Counted from the first letter of the stretch, positions 42,205 to 51,125 are shown. The stretch is DNA of 51,926 nt from UBA4729 sp038236865 (GCA_038236865.1 JBBRZI010000005.1:1-51926), one strand, 5' to 3'. The notes: generated by a model not told the origin, from the sequence alone. Made by a program: numbers and translations.

Positions 42205-42762
42205 TCAACTCCCGTGTTGGAGACTATTCTGATATTCTTTAAAAAGTAGTAAATTCTTATCTTTATGGGCGATCTCGCTGACCGGCAAGGGCCACTCGAT
42301 CCCAAAGTAGGGGTCGTCGTAGCGCAGTCCGGCAGCATAGCCCGGTGCGAAAAACTCGCTCATCTGGTAAAAAACTTCGGTATCGTCGGTCAGGGTCTGG
42401 AAGCCGTGTGCGAACAGATCGGGAATATACAAAGCGCGGTGGTTCTCGGCGCTCAGTTCGACCCCGATATGCGAACCATAACTAGCAGAATCGGGCCGCA
42501 TATCGATAATCACATCATAGATCGCGCCCCGAATACAGCGTACCAGTTTCGCCTCGGTCGCGGGTGACCTCTGGAAGTGCATCCCGCGCAGCGTCCCCTG
42601 CTTTGTATTATATGACAAATTGCATTGCACAACGGTCGGCTTCAGTCCGTGCGCCTCAAATTCGTTCACACAAAACGTCCGAGCAAAATAGCCCCGCTGA
42701 TCGCTGATCGGCTCTACATCGATGATAAAGGCTCCCTTGAGCCGCGTTTCGGTAAATATCAC
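42205..42762 (-). CDS. dTDP-4-dehydrorhamnose 3,5-epimerase-like (RmlC family) protein
   Basis: A 185-aa cupin. RmlC-family landmarks are present: RGYFARTF, NLSYNTKQGTLRGMHFQ with the base His, LVRCIRGAIYDVIIDMR, PDLFAHGFQTL and VFYQMSEFFAPG. In the last motif one aromatic is Phe where many RmlC enzymes have the catalytic Tyr, so 3-epimerase or isomerase activity on a CDP-sugar is possible. The start appears to be GTG 42762. It is followed after 3 nt by the DUF4910 gene. It belongs to the sugar operon running from rfbF. Confidence 0.9.
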   Translation of the reverse strand: MIFTETRLKGAFIIDVEPISDQRGYFARTFCVNEFEAHGLKPTVVQCNLSYNTKQGTLRGMHFQRSPATEAKLVRCIRGAIYDVIIDMRPDSASYGSHIGVELSAENHRALYIPDLFAHGFQTLTDDTEVFYQMSEFFAPGYAAGLRYDDPYFGIEWPLPVSEIAHKDKNLLLFKEYQNSLQHGS

Positions 42763-42785
42763 AGTTTTTAGCTCTTTTAAAATAT

Positions 42786-42817
42786 TAGAAATCAGACATT
42801 AGAGATCAGAAATCAGG
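42786..42817. repeat. GAAATCA heptamer array
   Basis: About four units (TAGAAATCAGACATTAGAGA...) 23 bp upstream of the epimerase-like gene. Confidence 0.7.
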
Positions 42818-42831
42818 GGTTAAAGGCTTTG

Positions 42832-42945
42832 GTAGGGGCGACCTTTATGGTCGCCCGTGAACACCGTGCCGGGTCTTCGAGGGCGACCACTGTGATTCCA
42901 CCCAAATGGTCTTCCAAACCGGGCGACCATAAAGGTCGCCCCTAC
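42832..42945. repeat. GTAGGGGCGACC hairpin repeat, copy 4 (composite)
   Basis: The outer arms GTAGGGGCGACCTTTATGGT and its complement at 42926-42945 are perfect over 20 bp and bound a 114-bp structure. An extra GGGCGACCACTGTGATT block in the middle makes it look like two overlapping copies. Confidence 0.85.
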
Positions 42946-42981
42946 AGTCTAATTTCTTTGCAACTTGCTGTAGAATAGAAT

Positions 42982-43014
42982 CCTGCCTAACACCTGATAC
43001 CTGACACCTGATTT
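42982..43014. repeat. CACCTGA heptamer array touching a stop codon
   Basis: CACCTGA/TACCTGA units end at the stop codon of the glycosyltransferase gene (43015). Confidence 0.75.
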
Positions 43015-44121
43015 CTACTTCCCCGCCAAAGCCAGTTCGGGCGTTGGTTTGGTAGTATTGTAGCCGATTAGCCGCCCGACATGCTCGATCCACAGGTCGA
43101 GCGAGTGGGTGTTAGTGACCCATTCTTGCGCCCGACGGCCCATTTCGGCGGCTTTGGTGGGGTTGTTCCAGAGGTACTCGATAGCTTCGGCCATCGCTTC
43201 CGGCTTGTTGCCATCCACCAAAATACCCGTTTCGCCGTCCAGCACATAATCTTTCAGGCCGGGGGTGCGGGTGGCGATCACTGGCTTGCCCATCACTTGC
43301 GGCTGTAAAAGCGAGGCGCATCCAACACTCCATTGGCTAGTTCCCTCTCGGATCGGGATCACCACAAAGCTCGACCGGGCGTAGCAGTCCCGAATGATCG
43401 TCGGGTGGTCGTAAGAAGTGATTAGCACGTTGTCCGGGATCGGGTCGGGGCCGTAAATATCGCCACTACTGACCCAGGCACTGGTCGCGCTGATATGGCC
43501 TTTAACCTGCGGTAACTTCTTCATAGCCTTGATAAGGGTTGGGTAATCGCGCTGCGAGATACCCAGGCTCAGAAAAAAATCGCCCTCGGCCTTGATCGTG
43601 CTGGGGTCGGCTTTATTAATATCATAAAAATCGGTATCGACCGAACAAAGCAGCACTTCGATCTGGTCGGGGCGCAATTTCAAAGTATCGCGCAATACAT
43701 CAGCCTCGGCCTGACTATGAGCAGTCACTTTGGTCCAGTGGCTGGCAAGGCGGAGGGCTTTCATTAGCTGAAGCTTTTTGGGCGAAAGCGGATGATGGGT
43801 GTCCATAATATGCCGGATATTGCGGTTTAGCACATAGCTCATCGGCACGCCCACCCGCTCCGACAGGCTGAAAACACTTTCGTATTGTTCGCGCTTGGCA
43901 CGGCTGGCAACCTGTCGCGCCCAAAAAAAGTCCAGCTTGGTTTTCTCTTCCAGCTTGCGTATTTTACCGCGTACCATATCGACTGTATCGTAATCGACAT
44001 AAGACGTATCGGTAAAACGCTTGACTAATTCGTGATAGTCGAGGCGCGGGCGCTGACCTAATTTAATCTCTTGATCGTTTTTTCTGGGCTTTGAGCTAGT
44101 AGCGACAAATAAGGCTCGCAT
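43015..44121 (-). CDS. GT-B fold glycosyltransferase (GT4-like)
   Basis: A 368-aa retaining-type glycosyltransferase. The C-terminal Rossmann half has VVIPIREGTSQWSVGCASLL, then QPQVMGKPVIATRTPGLKDY and GETGILVDGNKPEAMAEAI, the family E-x7-E-like donor site region; the N-terminal half contains VTAHSQAEADVL and VLLCSVDTDFYD. AGGAGACCTACA precedes the ATG, the same leader sequence as in the next gene upstream. It probably adds the modified sugar made by the locus to a surface glycan or small molecule. Confidence 0.9.
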   Translation of the reverse strand: MRALFVATSSKPRKNDQEIKLGQRPRLDYHELVKRFTDTSYVDYDTVDMVRGKIRKLEEKTKLDFFWARQVASRAKREQYESVFSLSERVGVPMSYVLNRNIRHIMDTHHPLSPKKLQLMKALRLASHWTKVTAHSQAEADVLRDTLKLRPDQIEVLLCSVDTDFYDINKADPSTIKAEGDFFLSLGISQRDYPTLIKAMKKLPQVKGHISATSAWVSSGDIYGPDPIPDNVLITSYDHPTIIRDCYARSSFVVIPIREGTSQWSVGCASLLQPQVMGKPVIATRTPGLKDYVLDGETGILVDGNKPEAMAEAIEYLWNNPTKAAEMGRRAQEWVTNTHSLDLWIEHVGRLIGYNTTKPTPELALAGK

Positions 44122-44139
44122 TGTAGGTCTCCTAGAGAA

Positions 44140-44289
44140 ATCAGATATTAGAAATTAGAAATTAGTTATTAGAAATCAGGCTAAGTTGAGTAGTTGTGCT
44201 ATCTTATAATCTCTAATCTCTAATTGCTTTCTTCTAACTTCTAACTTCTGATCTCTAACTTCTGATCTCTAACTTCTGATCTCTAATTT
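44140..44289. repeat. Long inverted heptamer arrays flanking the gap between two sugar genes
   Basis: AGAAATTAGAAATTAG-type units (44140-44178) face CTAACTT/CTGATCT/CTAATTT units (44205-44289, about ten copies) that touch the stop codon of the oxygenase gene. The sides are complementary, so a long inter-cistronic hairpin is expected. Confidence 0.85.
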
Positions 44290-45231
44290 CTAAGCTCTCC
44301 CCGCTCCCACTTCCTCGGCGGGCCGGAAGGTTACATTGGCATCGTTCGGTCGGGCGCTGGAGTCGTAGAGGGCCACGATTTCTTGCGGGACGGGTGCAAG
44401 GTCGCTGGCCCGGCGCAATTCAAACAGAGTCGTGCCGGTCGGCTCCGAGTCCATATTGGGAGCGCCGCCTTTGACGCTAAACTCGTTGATGTTGGCGGTA
44501 CGGAAATCGACACTAAAGCGGGTCAGGCCGGTCGTATTCGTGACCGTCGTATGGAATTGCGCCCCGGAGAACAGGATCAAGCCACCCGGCGGACAAACCA
44601 GCCGTACCTGCGGGTCAAGATTGACTGGTTCTTCGGCCTTTGGCTGTTTGCGGGTATCGGCCTTGATATGCTTGGCGGCATCCTTGCGTCCGGTGCGGTT
44701 CCATTCGTAGTGGTTATAGTCGTGCGAACCGTTCTTGATCGGCTTATCCCAATAATGGGGGTGAAAGGCGAAGCTACTTTCGGACTCGATTTCGTAGACC
44801 GGTAGCCACCAGTTAAGCTGCGAAAGCGGCGAGGCATACCAGCTATCCCGATGGGGGTGCAGCGGGTAAGCTACCCCGGCATTGAGATAGTTATTGCTGG
44901 TCGCGATCCGCATGCGCGGTACATCGAAATAGGTCTGGTTCATATCGCAACCGAAATCTTCCAGGACATTGAGCAAAAGCTCCTGGGTTTTCGGATGGTG
45001 GATAAAGCGCGGCTTGAGCGGGGCAGCAATCTCGACAAATTCCTCAACCGACAAACTATACTGAGCCTTGCGCGGGTCGAGCGGTGCAAAAGCTTCCTCG
45101 ATCAATTCGCGGGCAAATTCGGTCAGGGCTTTTGTGCTTGGTCGGGGCGAAAAGACAAAAAGCTGCCCCTGGTAGATGCGTTGGCGGCGGGCTTCGTCGC
45201 TCATCGGTGAGTCAAGATAGACAGTATTCAT
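44290..45231 (-). CDS. Fe(II)/2-oxoglutarate-type dioxygenase-like protein
   Basis: A 313-aa protein of the double-stranded beta-helix kind. YPLHPHRDSWY provides an HxD pair (His127, Asp129) and GAQFHTTVTNTTGLTRFSVD supplies the distal His227 and an Arg (238 or 244) for 2-oxoglutarate. The exact subfamily is unclear. In its setting (CDP-sugar synthesis, C-methyltransferase) it may hydroxylate or oxidise a sugar or lipid-linked intermediate. AGGAG lies about 14 nt before the ATG. Confidence 0.75.
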   Translation of the reverse strand: MNTVYLDSPMSDEARRQRIYQGQLFVFSPRPSTKALTEFARELIEEAFAPLDPRKAQYSLSVEEFVEIAAPLKPRFIHHPKTQELLLNVLEDFGCDMNQTYFDVPRMRIATSNNYLNAGVAYPLHPHRDSWYASPLSQLNWWLPVYEIESESSFAFHPHYWDKPIKNGSHDYNHYEWNRTGRKDAAKHIKADTRKQPKAEEPVNLDPQVRLVCPPGGLILFSGAQFHTTVTNTTGLTRFSVDFRTANINEFSVKGGAPNMDSEPTGTTLFELRRASDLAPVPQEIVALYDSSARPNDANVTFRPAEEVGAGRA

Positions 45232-45277
45232 GGCTTGTAGGTCTCCTGTTTAAGGCTGCAAAGGCTAGAAGTAGGGG

Positions 45278-45389
45278 GAAATGCAGAATGCAGAATGCAG
45301 AATTCAGAATAAATATTTACGATTGTAAGTGCAAAAAGTAGCCTATTCTGCATTCTCTATTCTGCATTCTGCATTCTGCATTCTACATT
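45278..45389. repeat. Inverted GCAGAAT / ATTCTGC arrays
   Basis: GCAGAATGCAGAATGCAG (45282-45302) and ATTCTGCATTCTGCATTC (about 45358-45380) are perfect complements about 60 bp apart and fill most of the gap between the oxygenase start and the methyltransferase stop. Confidence 0.85.
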
Positions 45390-45410
45390 TCCCCTATATA
45401 ATGAAGAAGC

Positions 45411-46682
45411 TCAGGAATAGACCTTTGCTTCAGGGATCGGAACGACGAATTGACCACCCCATTCGCGGATGTGGGCCATCTGCTGCATAATTTCTTCTTT
45501 GAGGTTCCAGGGCAAGATCAGCAAATAATCCGGCCTAGTCTCAGCGATCTTCTCCGGCCCGTAGACGGGAATATGCGTCCCCGGCAGGAAAAGGCCCTGC
45601 TTGTAGGGGCTGCGGTCTACCGTATAATCTATAAAATCGGTGCTAATACCGCAGTAATTTAGCAAAGTGTTACCCTTGCCCGGTGCGCCATAGCCGACAA
45701 TCGTCTTGCCCTGGTTTTTGGCTTCGATCAAAAAGGCCAGCAACTTACGCTTGGTCTCTTTAACTTGTTCGCCAAAGTTAAAATAGTGTTCAAGGCGGGT
45801 GAACCCGGCCTGCTCTTCGCGCTGGCGTAATTCTGTCACGCGCTCACCGACTGGCTTGCTGCTATCTTCGATGTGGCGGGCATAGATGCGGATCGAGCCA
45901 CCGTGGGTCGGCAGTTCTTCGACATCAAAGAGGGTCAGACCGTGCGCCGCGAAAATCTTCTCGACCGTGATAAACGAGAAATACGAGAAATGTTCGTGAT
46001 AGATCGTGTCGAACTGGTTTTCGGCCATCAACCGCATCAGGTGCGGGAACTCCATCGTGATAACGCCTTGCGGCTTGAGCAAAATCTTCATGCCCCCGAC
46101 CAGATCGTTCACATCCGGGACGTGGGCCAGCACGTTATTACCCAAAAGCAAATCGGCCTGCTTGCCTTCGGAGGCCAGTTCGCGGGCGGTCTGCTTGCCA
46201 AAGAATTTTGAGATAGTCGGGATACCCTTCTTCTGGGCGACTTCCGCTACGTTCGAGGCCGGTTCGACCCCTAGCGCGGGAACTCCGGCAGTCACAAAAT
46301 ATTGCAATAGATAGCCGTCGTTGCTGGCGATCTCGACCACCTGGCTCTGCTCGTTGATCCCAAACCGTTCGCGCATCGCCTCGGTGTAGCGCTTGGCGTG
46401 GGCCAGCCAGCTATCCGAAAAAGACGAAAAGTAGGTGTAATCGCTAAAAATATCGCCGGGGCTGACAAATTCGCCCACCTGTACCAAAAAGCACTCTTCG
46501 CAAACCAGTACGTGTAGCGGGTAGAACCGTTCCATCGCGTTCAGGTTTTCCGGCTTGACCATATCGTTGCAGGGCGGAGACATCCCCAGGTCTACGAAAC
46601 TATAACGCAGGGCTGCCCCGCAAAAGCGGCATTTACCCTGGTCGGTCGCTAAAATTGGGCGTTCTTGAGTTTGCATCGTCAT
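45411..46682 (-). CDS. SAM-dependent C-methyltransferase of nucleotide sugars
   Basis: A 423-aa, three-part protein as in NovU/TylCIII-type sugar C-methyltransferases. The N-terminal zinc finger has CRFC (18-21) and CEEC; the SAM site is VVEIASNDGYLLQYF with ALGVEPASN; the C-terminal domain carries GYGAPGKGNTLLNY and ILPWNLKEEI. These enzymes methylate a 3-keto sugar to give branched deoxysugars. Its start codon overlaps the stop of the upstream SDR gene (ATGA), so the two are translationally coupled. Confidence 0.93.
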   Translation of the reverse strand: MTMQTQERPILATDQGKCRFCGAALRYSFVDLGMSPPCNDMVKPENLNAMERFYPLHVLVCEECFLVQVGEFVSPGDIFSDYTYFSSFSDSWLAHAKRYTEAMRERFGINEQSQVVEIASNDGYLLQYFVTAGVPALGVEPASNVAEVAQKKGIPTISKFFGKQTARELASEGKQADLLLGNNVLAHVPDVNDLVGGMKILLKPQGVITMEFPHLMRLMAENQFDTIYHEHFSYFSFITVEKIFAAHGLTLFDVEELPTHGGSIRIYARHIEDSSKPVGERVTELRQREEQAGFTRLEHYFNFGEQVKETKRKLLAFLIEAKNQGKTIVGYGAPGKGNTLLNYCGISTDFIDYTVDRSPYKQGLFLPGTHIPVYGPEKIAETRPDYLLILPWNLKEEIMQQMAHIREWGGQFVVPIPEAKVYS

Positions 46683-47716
46683 ACGGCTACAGCGCTCCTC
46701 CAGCGTAAAGTGTTGTCTAGCTGACCGCTTGCCAGCAATTTTTTAATGTGGTCGATCCGTTTGTAGCGCGGGCCTTCAAAATCTTCGACCGCCAGCCCAA
46801 CGCGCTGGTAATCCTGGTAAAGCTGGACGGCTCCTGTCCGGCAAGTCCATTGCGGCTGAAATTCGGGTAGTACCCGGCGGATTTTACTAAAGTCGGCCTT
46901 GTAGCAGCGCTTGTCTGGCCCGCCATCTTCGGCATACTCGATTTCGCAGCCCGGTACGATCTCTTTGGTGATGTCAGCCAGATCGCGGATTTGATAATTT
47001 TCGCCGTTGCTACCAACGTTAAAGGCTTCGTTGTGAACCAGTTCGCGGGGCGCGTTCAGGACAGCGATAAAGGCCCGCGTAATGTCTTCGATGTGAACCA
47101 TCGGTCGCCAGGGCGTACCGTCGCTCTTGATATAAACCTTGCCGGTCGTCATGGCCCAGGCTACCAGATTATTTAGCACCAAATCGAAGCGGCAGCGAGG
47201 CGAAGCACCATAAGCGGTGGCGTTCCGCAGATAGGTCGGGCTGAAATTATCGTCGGCCAGTTTGTTTAGGTCGCGTTCGACAAAAACCTTCGATTCGCCG
47301 TAAGGTGTCACCGGGTTAAATTCGGCTTCTTCGGTCACATCGTCCTGCCCGGCGGCTCCGTAAATACTGCACGATGAGGAAAACAAAAAGCGGGGTACTC
47401 CAGCCTCTTTTGCCAGTTCCGCCAACCGAACCGAAGCGCGGTAGTTAATATCGTAAGTCAGATTCGGGTCGAGGTTGCCCAGTGGGTCGTTCGAGAGGGC
47501 CGCCAGGTGCATGATAGCATCGAAGCCGATCAGATCGCTGGCTGCCACATCACGCAAATCCTTGCGAATATTTGGGACGGTCGCACTCATCTCGCCAAAA
47601 GTACACTGCTCAAACAAATCGCTATCCAGCCCTACCACATCGTAGCCTTCCGCCAGCAGCATAGGAACCATTACCGCTCCGATATACCCCGATTGTCCTG
47701 TAACTAAAACTCGCAT
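46679..47716 (-). CDS. NAD-dependent sugar epimerase/dehydratase (extended SDR)
   Basis: A 345-aa extended SDR. It has VTGQSGYIG at the N terminus, MHLAALSNDP, FSSSCSIYG and the catalytic YGESK; the C-terminal half binds the nucleotide sugar. It sits between rfbF and the C-methyltransferase and overlaps the latter by 4 nt, so it probably acts on the CDP-sugar of that route. Whether it is a reductase, epimerase or 4,6-dehydratase cannot be settled; it lacks the longer sequence expected for CDP-glucose 4,6-dehydratase. Confidence 0.9.
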   Translation of the reverse strand: MRVLVTGQSGYIGAVMVPMLLAEGYDVVGLDSDLFEQCTFGEMSATVPNIRKDLRDVAASDLIGFDAIMHLAALSNDPLGNLDPNLTYDINYRASVRLAELAKEAGVPRFLFSSSCSIYGAAGQDDVTEEAEFNPVTPYGESKVFVERDLNKLADDNFSPTYLRNATAYGASPRCRFDLVLNNLVAWAMTTGKVYIKSDGTPWRPMVHIEDITRAFIAVLNAPRELVHNEAFNVGSNGENYQIRDLADITKEIVPGCEIEYAEDGGPDKRCYKADFSKIRRVLPEFQPQWTCRTGAVQLYQDYQRVGLAVEDFEGPRYKRIDHIKKLLASGQLDNTLRWRSAVAV

Positions 47717-47737
47717 GTTGTTGTTTACTCCTAAAAG

Positions 47738-47835
47738 TAGAAATTAGAGATTAGAGATCAGAAATCAGGTATCAGCTTAACCTGACGCATTCATTCTGCA
47801 CTCTGCATTCTATATTCTGCATTCTATATTCTGCC
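47738..47835. repeat. GARATYA array and ATTCTGC array
   Basis: GAAATTAGAGATTAGAGATC-type units (47738-47768) lie 21 bp upstream of the SDR gene; ATTCTGC/ATTCTAT units (47790-47834) touch the stop codon of rfbF. Here the two sides belong to different heptamer families. Confidence 0.8.
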
Positions 47836-48606
47836 TTATTCCCAAACTTTCCAGGGGGCGTTGCCACTCTCCCAGAGGCTATCAAGCAAAACCTTGTCGC
47901 GCAAGGTGTCCATACACTGCCAGAACGATTCGTGCTGGTAGGCCATCAATTGACCGGCGGCTGCCAATCGTTCGAGTGGCTCCTTTTCCCAGAAAGTATC
48001 ATCGTTGTCGATGTAGTCCAGTACTTCCGGCTCCAACACGAAAAAGCCACCATTGATCCAGCCTTCGCGGGTCTGAGGCTTTTCGGCAAAATTCTCGATC
48101 CGATTACCCACAATATCCAGTTGTCCAAAGCGGGCGACCGGCCTGACCGCCGTCATAGTCGCCAACTTGCCGTGCGAGCGGTGAAACTCCAACAGCTTGG
48201 TAATATTCACGTCCGAAACGCCGTCGCCATAAGTCATCATAAAAGTCCCGTCGCCAAGATAGGGAGCCAGTCGTTTGACCCGTCCGCCAGTCATGGTTTT
48301 GGCCCCGGTATCGATCAGGTCAACCCGCCAATTCGGTTTGTGACCGTTATGCGGCTCGACGGTGCCGGTGCTAAAATCTACCGTCAGGTTGCTGCTTAGG
48401 GCGCAATAATCGGTCATGTACTTTTTGATAACTTCGCCCTTGTAGCCCAGCGCCACCACGAATTCGTTAAAGCCGTGGGCGGCGTAGATATTCATAATGT
48501 GCCAGATAATAGGTTGGCTGCCAACCTCAACGGCTGGTTTGGGAGTAGTGGCGGTAAGCTCGCTCAGTCGAGTGCCTAAACCTCCGGCAAGCAGGGCTAC
48601 TTTCAT
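47836..48606 (-). CDS. rfbF: Glucose-1-phosphate cytidylyltransferase
   Basis: A 256-aa nucleotidyltransferase that makes CDP-glucose from CTP and glucose 1-phosphate. The start MKVALLAGGLGTRLSE is the nucleotide-binding loop; KPAVEVG, NEFVVALGYKGEVIKKY and MMTYGDGVSDVNI (metal-binding Asp) are RfbF signatures, and the WINGGFFVLEPEVLDYI end fits. AAGGAG lies 7-8 nt before ATG 48606; the in-frame TTG extension contains that site and is rejected. It is the first enzyme of CDP-deoxysugar synthesis. The usual next gene, CDP-glucose 4,6-dehydratase, is not adjacent. Confidence 0.93.
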   Translation of the reverse strand: MKVALLAGGLGTRLSELTATTPKPAVEVGSQPIIWHIMNIYAAHGFNEFVVALGYKGEVIKKYMTDYCALSSNLTVDFSTGTVEPHNGHKPNWRVDLIDTGAKTMTGGRVKRLAPYLGDGTFMMTYGDGVSDVNITKLLEFHRSHGKLATMTAVRPVARFGQLDIVGNRIENFAEKPQTREGWINGGFFVLEPEVLDYIDNDDTFWEKEPLERLAAAGQLMAYQHESFWQCMDTLRDKVLLDSLWESGNAPWKVWE

Positions 48607-48783
48607 AGTTATCTCCTTCAACGTGATTAGAACTTGCGGCTAGATCGGGAGCTAGTGCTACCAAGCCTTATATACCCAACAAAAACACAGGGTTAGCTTT
48701 GTTTTCCACGCTCACCAGTATAGTTAGTTGGTATTAAAAAAGGCCGGAATTTTATAAAGAAGGGGATGATATTATTTTCATTA

Positions 48784-49041
48784 TCAGCTGTTTCTTTGAG
48801 CTAGATAATTTTTGACCTGGTCGGCTAATTCTTTGCCATAATGATATTCGACGAAGAGGAGGTCAATTTCCGCATCGCTGGCCGTCGGATTGGCTTTTTT
48901 GATGCCTTCCCAGGCAAGCATGCGGGTTGTAGCAGTAAGTGAGCGTACTAGCTGAAATCGTTGGGGAATTGTGGCCTGACGTAGCAATTGAATTTGAAAT
49001 TCCTCGGCTTCGGGGCTAGTATCGGCAGACAAAAGTAGCAT
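48784..49041 (-). CDS. Short conserved hypothetical protein
   Basis: 85 aa, acidic start SADTSPEAEEFQIQLLRQA followed by the pattern R..LVRSLTATTRMLAWEGIK and a helical C-terminal half. I recall similar short proteins (SDTSPEAE...LLR) scattered in Chloroflexota and cyanobacteria, sometimes beside nucleotidyltransferase or toxin-like genes, but cannot name a family. It stands alone between rfbF and the GT2 gene. Confidence 0.6.
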   Translation of the reverse strand: MLLLSADTSPEAEEFQIQLLRQATIPQRFQLVRSLTATTRMLAWEGIKKANPTASDAEIDLLFVEYHYGKELADQVKNYLAQRNS

Positions 49042-49106
49042 ATTCTAGCTATCCTTATCTATAGAAGTTATGATTAAACCACTACCCGATTATAGCACAG
49101 AAGGCT

Positions 49107-50048
49107 TTAACTTAGCCGGGGTTCGCCGAACCGACCGCGTAAAAAATCGAAGACTCCTTGCAACCGCCAGCGACGCATAGGTCGGGCGGCCCGGTGACGC
49201 TTCCAGATCGTCCAGGCCAGCACCGTCCGCAAATCGACTGAGATTAGGCTCAGCCAGATACGCGGGGCGGATACGCCCAAATTCCGCAAGAACAGCAGGC
49301 GGTTGCGGGTCATCAAATATACGTAGAGAGGCGAGAGGTCGCGGGCCTTCAGGCTGATTTTGTGCCAGAGCTTGCTTTGCGGTTCGTACCAGACCTTGAA
49401 GCCAGCTTTGGCAGCGCGGGCGCACCAGTCGGTTTCCTCATAGTAAGCAAAGAAACGTCCGTCCAGCACGCCGACTTTTTCGATCACGGCCCGTTTGACC
49501 AGCATGGCGCAGCCTGTCACGTAATCAAGTGAGCGGGCTTGATTAAATTCGGCAGTGTCGGGCTGGTTCACCCCCAGTTGATGTGTCCAGCCCGCTTTAT
49601 CGAAAACCCCACCTGCCGACCAAATCTGCTTCGGCTCGTCAAAGTAATATATCTTGGGGCCGACGATCCCAATCTGCGCGTCGCTCTCGGCTCGTTCGAC
49701 TAACGGCTCGATAAAGCCGGGGTCTACTTCGGTATCGTCGTTGAGTAGCAGCACATAATCGCGGCCCTGCTCTATCGCCCGCCGGATACCGACGTTGTTG
49801 CCGTCGGCAAAGCCCAGGTTGCGTTTGTTATCGATCAGTTCGGCCCGGTATTTCAGGTTGGGGAGGGCGTTTTGAAGTAGCTCAACCGAATTGTCCGCCG
49901 AACCATTATCAAGAACAATCACATCAAAGTTTGGATAGGTGACGGCCTCCAGCGAACGCAAGCAAGCCAGCGTATATTGAGGTTTCTTCCAGTTCAAAAT
50001 GATAATCGTTACCGAGGGTAGGCTTGTATCCGTCGCGGGGCTGGTCAT
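49107..50048 (-). CDS. GT2 family glycosyltransferase
   Basis: A 313-aa GT-A fold enzyme similar to rhamnosyltransferases. It has SVTIIILNWKKPQYTLACL, DVIVLDNGSADNSVE, NLGFADGNNVGI and the metal-binding LLNDDTEVD, plus the ED-W-like acceptor motif FAYYEETDWCARA. AAAGGA lies about 9 nt before ATG 50048; the TTG extension to 50069 overlaps that site and is rejected. No TM helix. It belongs with the surface-sugar locus. Confidence 0.93.
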   Translation of the reverse strand: MTSPATDTSLPSVTIIILNWKKPQYTLACLRSLEAVTYPNFDVIVLDNGSADNSVELLQNALPNLKYRAELIDNKRNLGFADGNNVGIRRAIEQGRDYVLLLNDDTEVDPGFIEPLVERAESDAQIGIVGPKIYYFDEPKQIWSAGGVFDKAGWTHQLGVNQPDTAEFNQARSLDYVTGCAMLVKRAVIEKVGVLDGRFFAYYEETDWCARAAKAGFKVWYEPQSKLWHKISLKARDLSPLYVYLMTRNRLLFLRNLGVSAPRIWLSLISVDLRTVLAWTIWKRHRAARPMRRWRLQGVFDFLRGRFGEPRLS

Positions 50049-50352
50049 GATCGAATTTCCTTTGGTCAAGGGCAGCCGCCCATTTTAGCTTTTTCTTTTC
50101 CCGGTCTTATTCTAATCAGCTACCCTTAAAACAATGTGAAGTCGCTTTCATATCACATTACGCTTCGTTCATAACGGCTTTCAGGCCCATTACACAATCT
50201 AGTCAATTCAGGTACAGTTCAATTCTGGTTAGCTATTGCATCAGTATTGTAAAATAGGATTGTTAAATGTATCAAAGTGTTAGTAACTTTCAAGTGCTTC
50301 GGTCGCCAATATCTCTATGTACTACATTTACCACCGAAAGGACAACTTAATC
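50049..50352. other. Divergent intergenic region of about 300 bp
   Basis: It separates the leftward GT2 gene from the rightward interrupted membrane-protein gene. AT-rich; promoters for both are expected but not assignable. No repeats or RNA genes were seen. Confidence 0.4.
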
Positions 50353-50913
50353 ATGAGCCAGCCGCCATACCAGGGTCAGCCTTCTGGACAGCCGCCTTAT
50401 CAGGGTCAGCCTTCAGGCCAACCACCTTATCAAGAGCCACCCTATCAGGGCCAACCACCTTATCAAGGTCAGCCGCCTTATCAGGGTCAGCCGGGCTATC
50501 CGCCACCGGGCTATGGACAGCAGATGCAGCCGGGCTATCCGCCCCAGGCTTATATGGCAGGTGGGCCAGGTGTTCCGGTTAGAGCCAAGCGACCCACTAT
50601 AATCACGGTGATTTGCGCCCTGATGCTGGTAGGGTTGTTTTTCGCCTTTCTAGGATTTTAAGCCATCCTTGCTATCGCCTCTGATTATGCGGGTTGGTTT
50701 CTACCCTATTATGGTCTTAGCCTGGTAATTGTGGCAGCTTCTATTTACGGGCTTGCCAAAATGAAGCGTTGGGGTGTGATCCTATACACCATAAACTTTG
50801 CGCTAAATATCCTTTTAACTCTGGTAGTCGGCGCACAACTCGCAGTTACTTCGATTGTGTTGCCTCTGATTGTGGTTGTGATCGGGTTTGTCTATTTCAA
50901 GCAGATGGATTAA
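50353..50913 (+). pseudogene. Pro/Gln-repeat membrane protein gene interrupted by one in-frame stop
   Basis: The reading frame begins at ATG 50353 (AAAGGA upstream) with PPYQGQP repeats, a basic spacer and the first TM helix (TIITVICALMLVGLFFAFLGF). A TAA at 50659-50661 stops it. The same frame continues without further stops to 50913 and encodes two or three more TM helices (YGLSLVIVAASIYGLAKM, then ILYTINFALNILLTLVVG, then IVLPLIVVVIGFVYF). The whole resembles a typical small membrane protein with a Pro-rich cytosolic head, so a single point mutation, or less likely readthrough or a sequencing error, split it. Confidence 0.8.
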
Positions 50914-51125
50914 TTCGCAATGAGGGTCAGGCTAATCTTCACAAGAGCCTGATCCTCTAAAAGCAACCTGTATTGAAAGTTTTTCCCAGTTCAAAAATTA
51001 TACCCGATTGTAATATATAATTGGATCGGACAGCCAGTTATATATTGCATTTGTTCGCTATTGCTCTTCTGTGTCCTGTAGTGTTATAATCCATTCGTGA
51101 CATGACTAAGAAGGGAGTAACTTTA

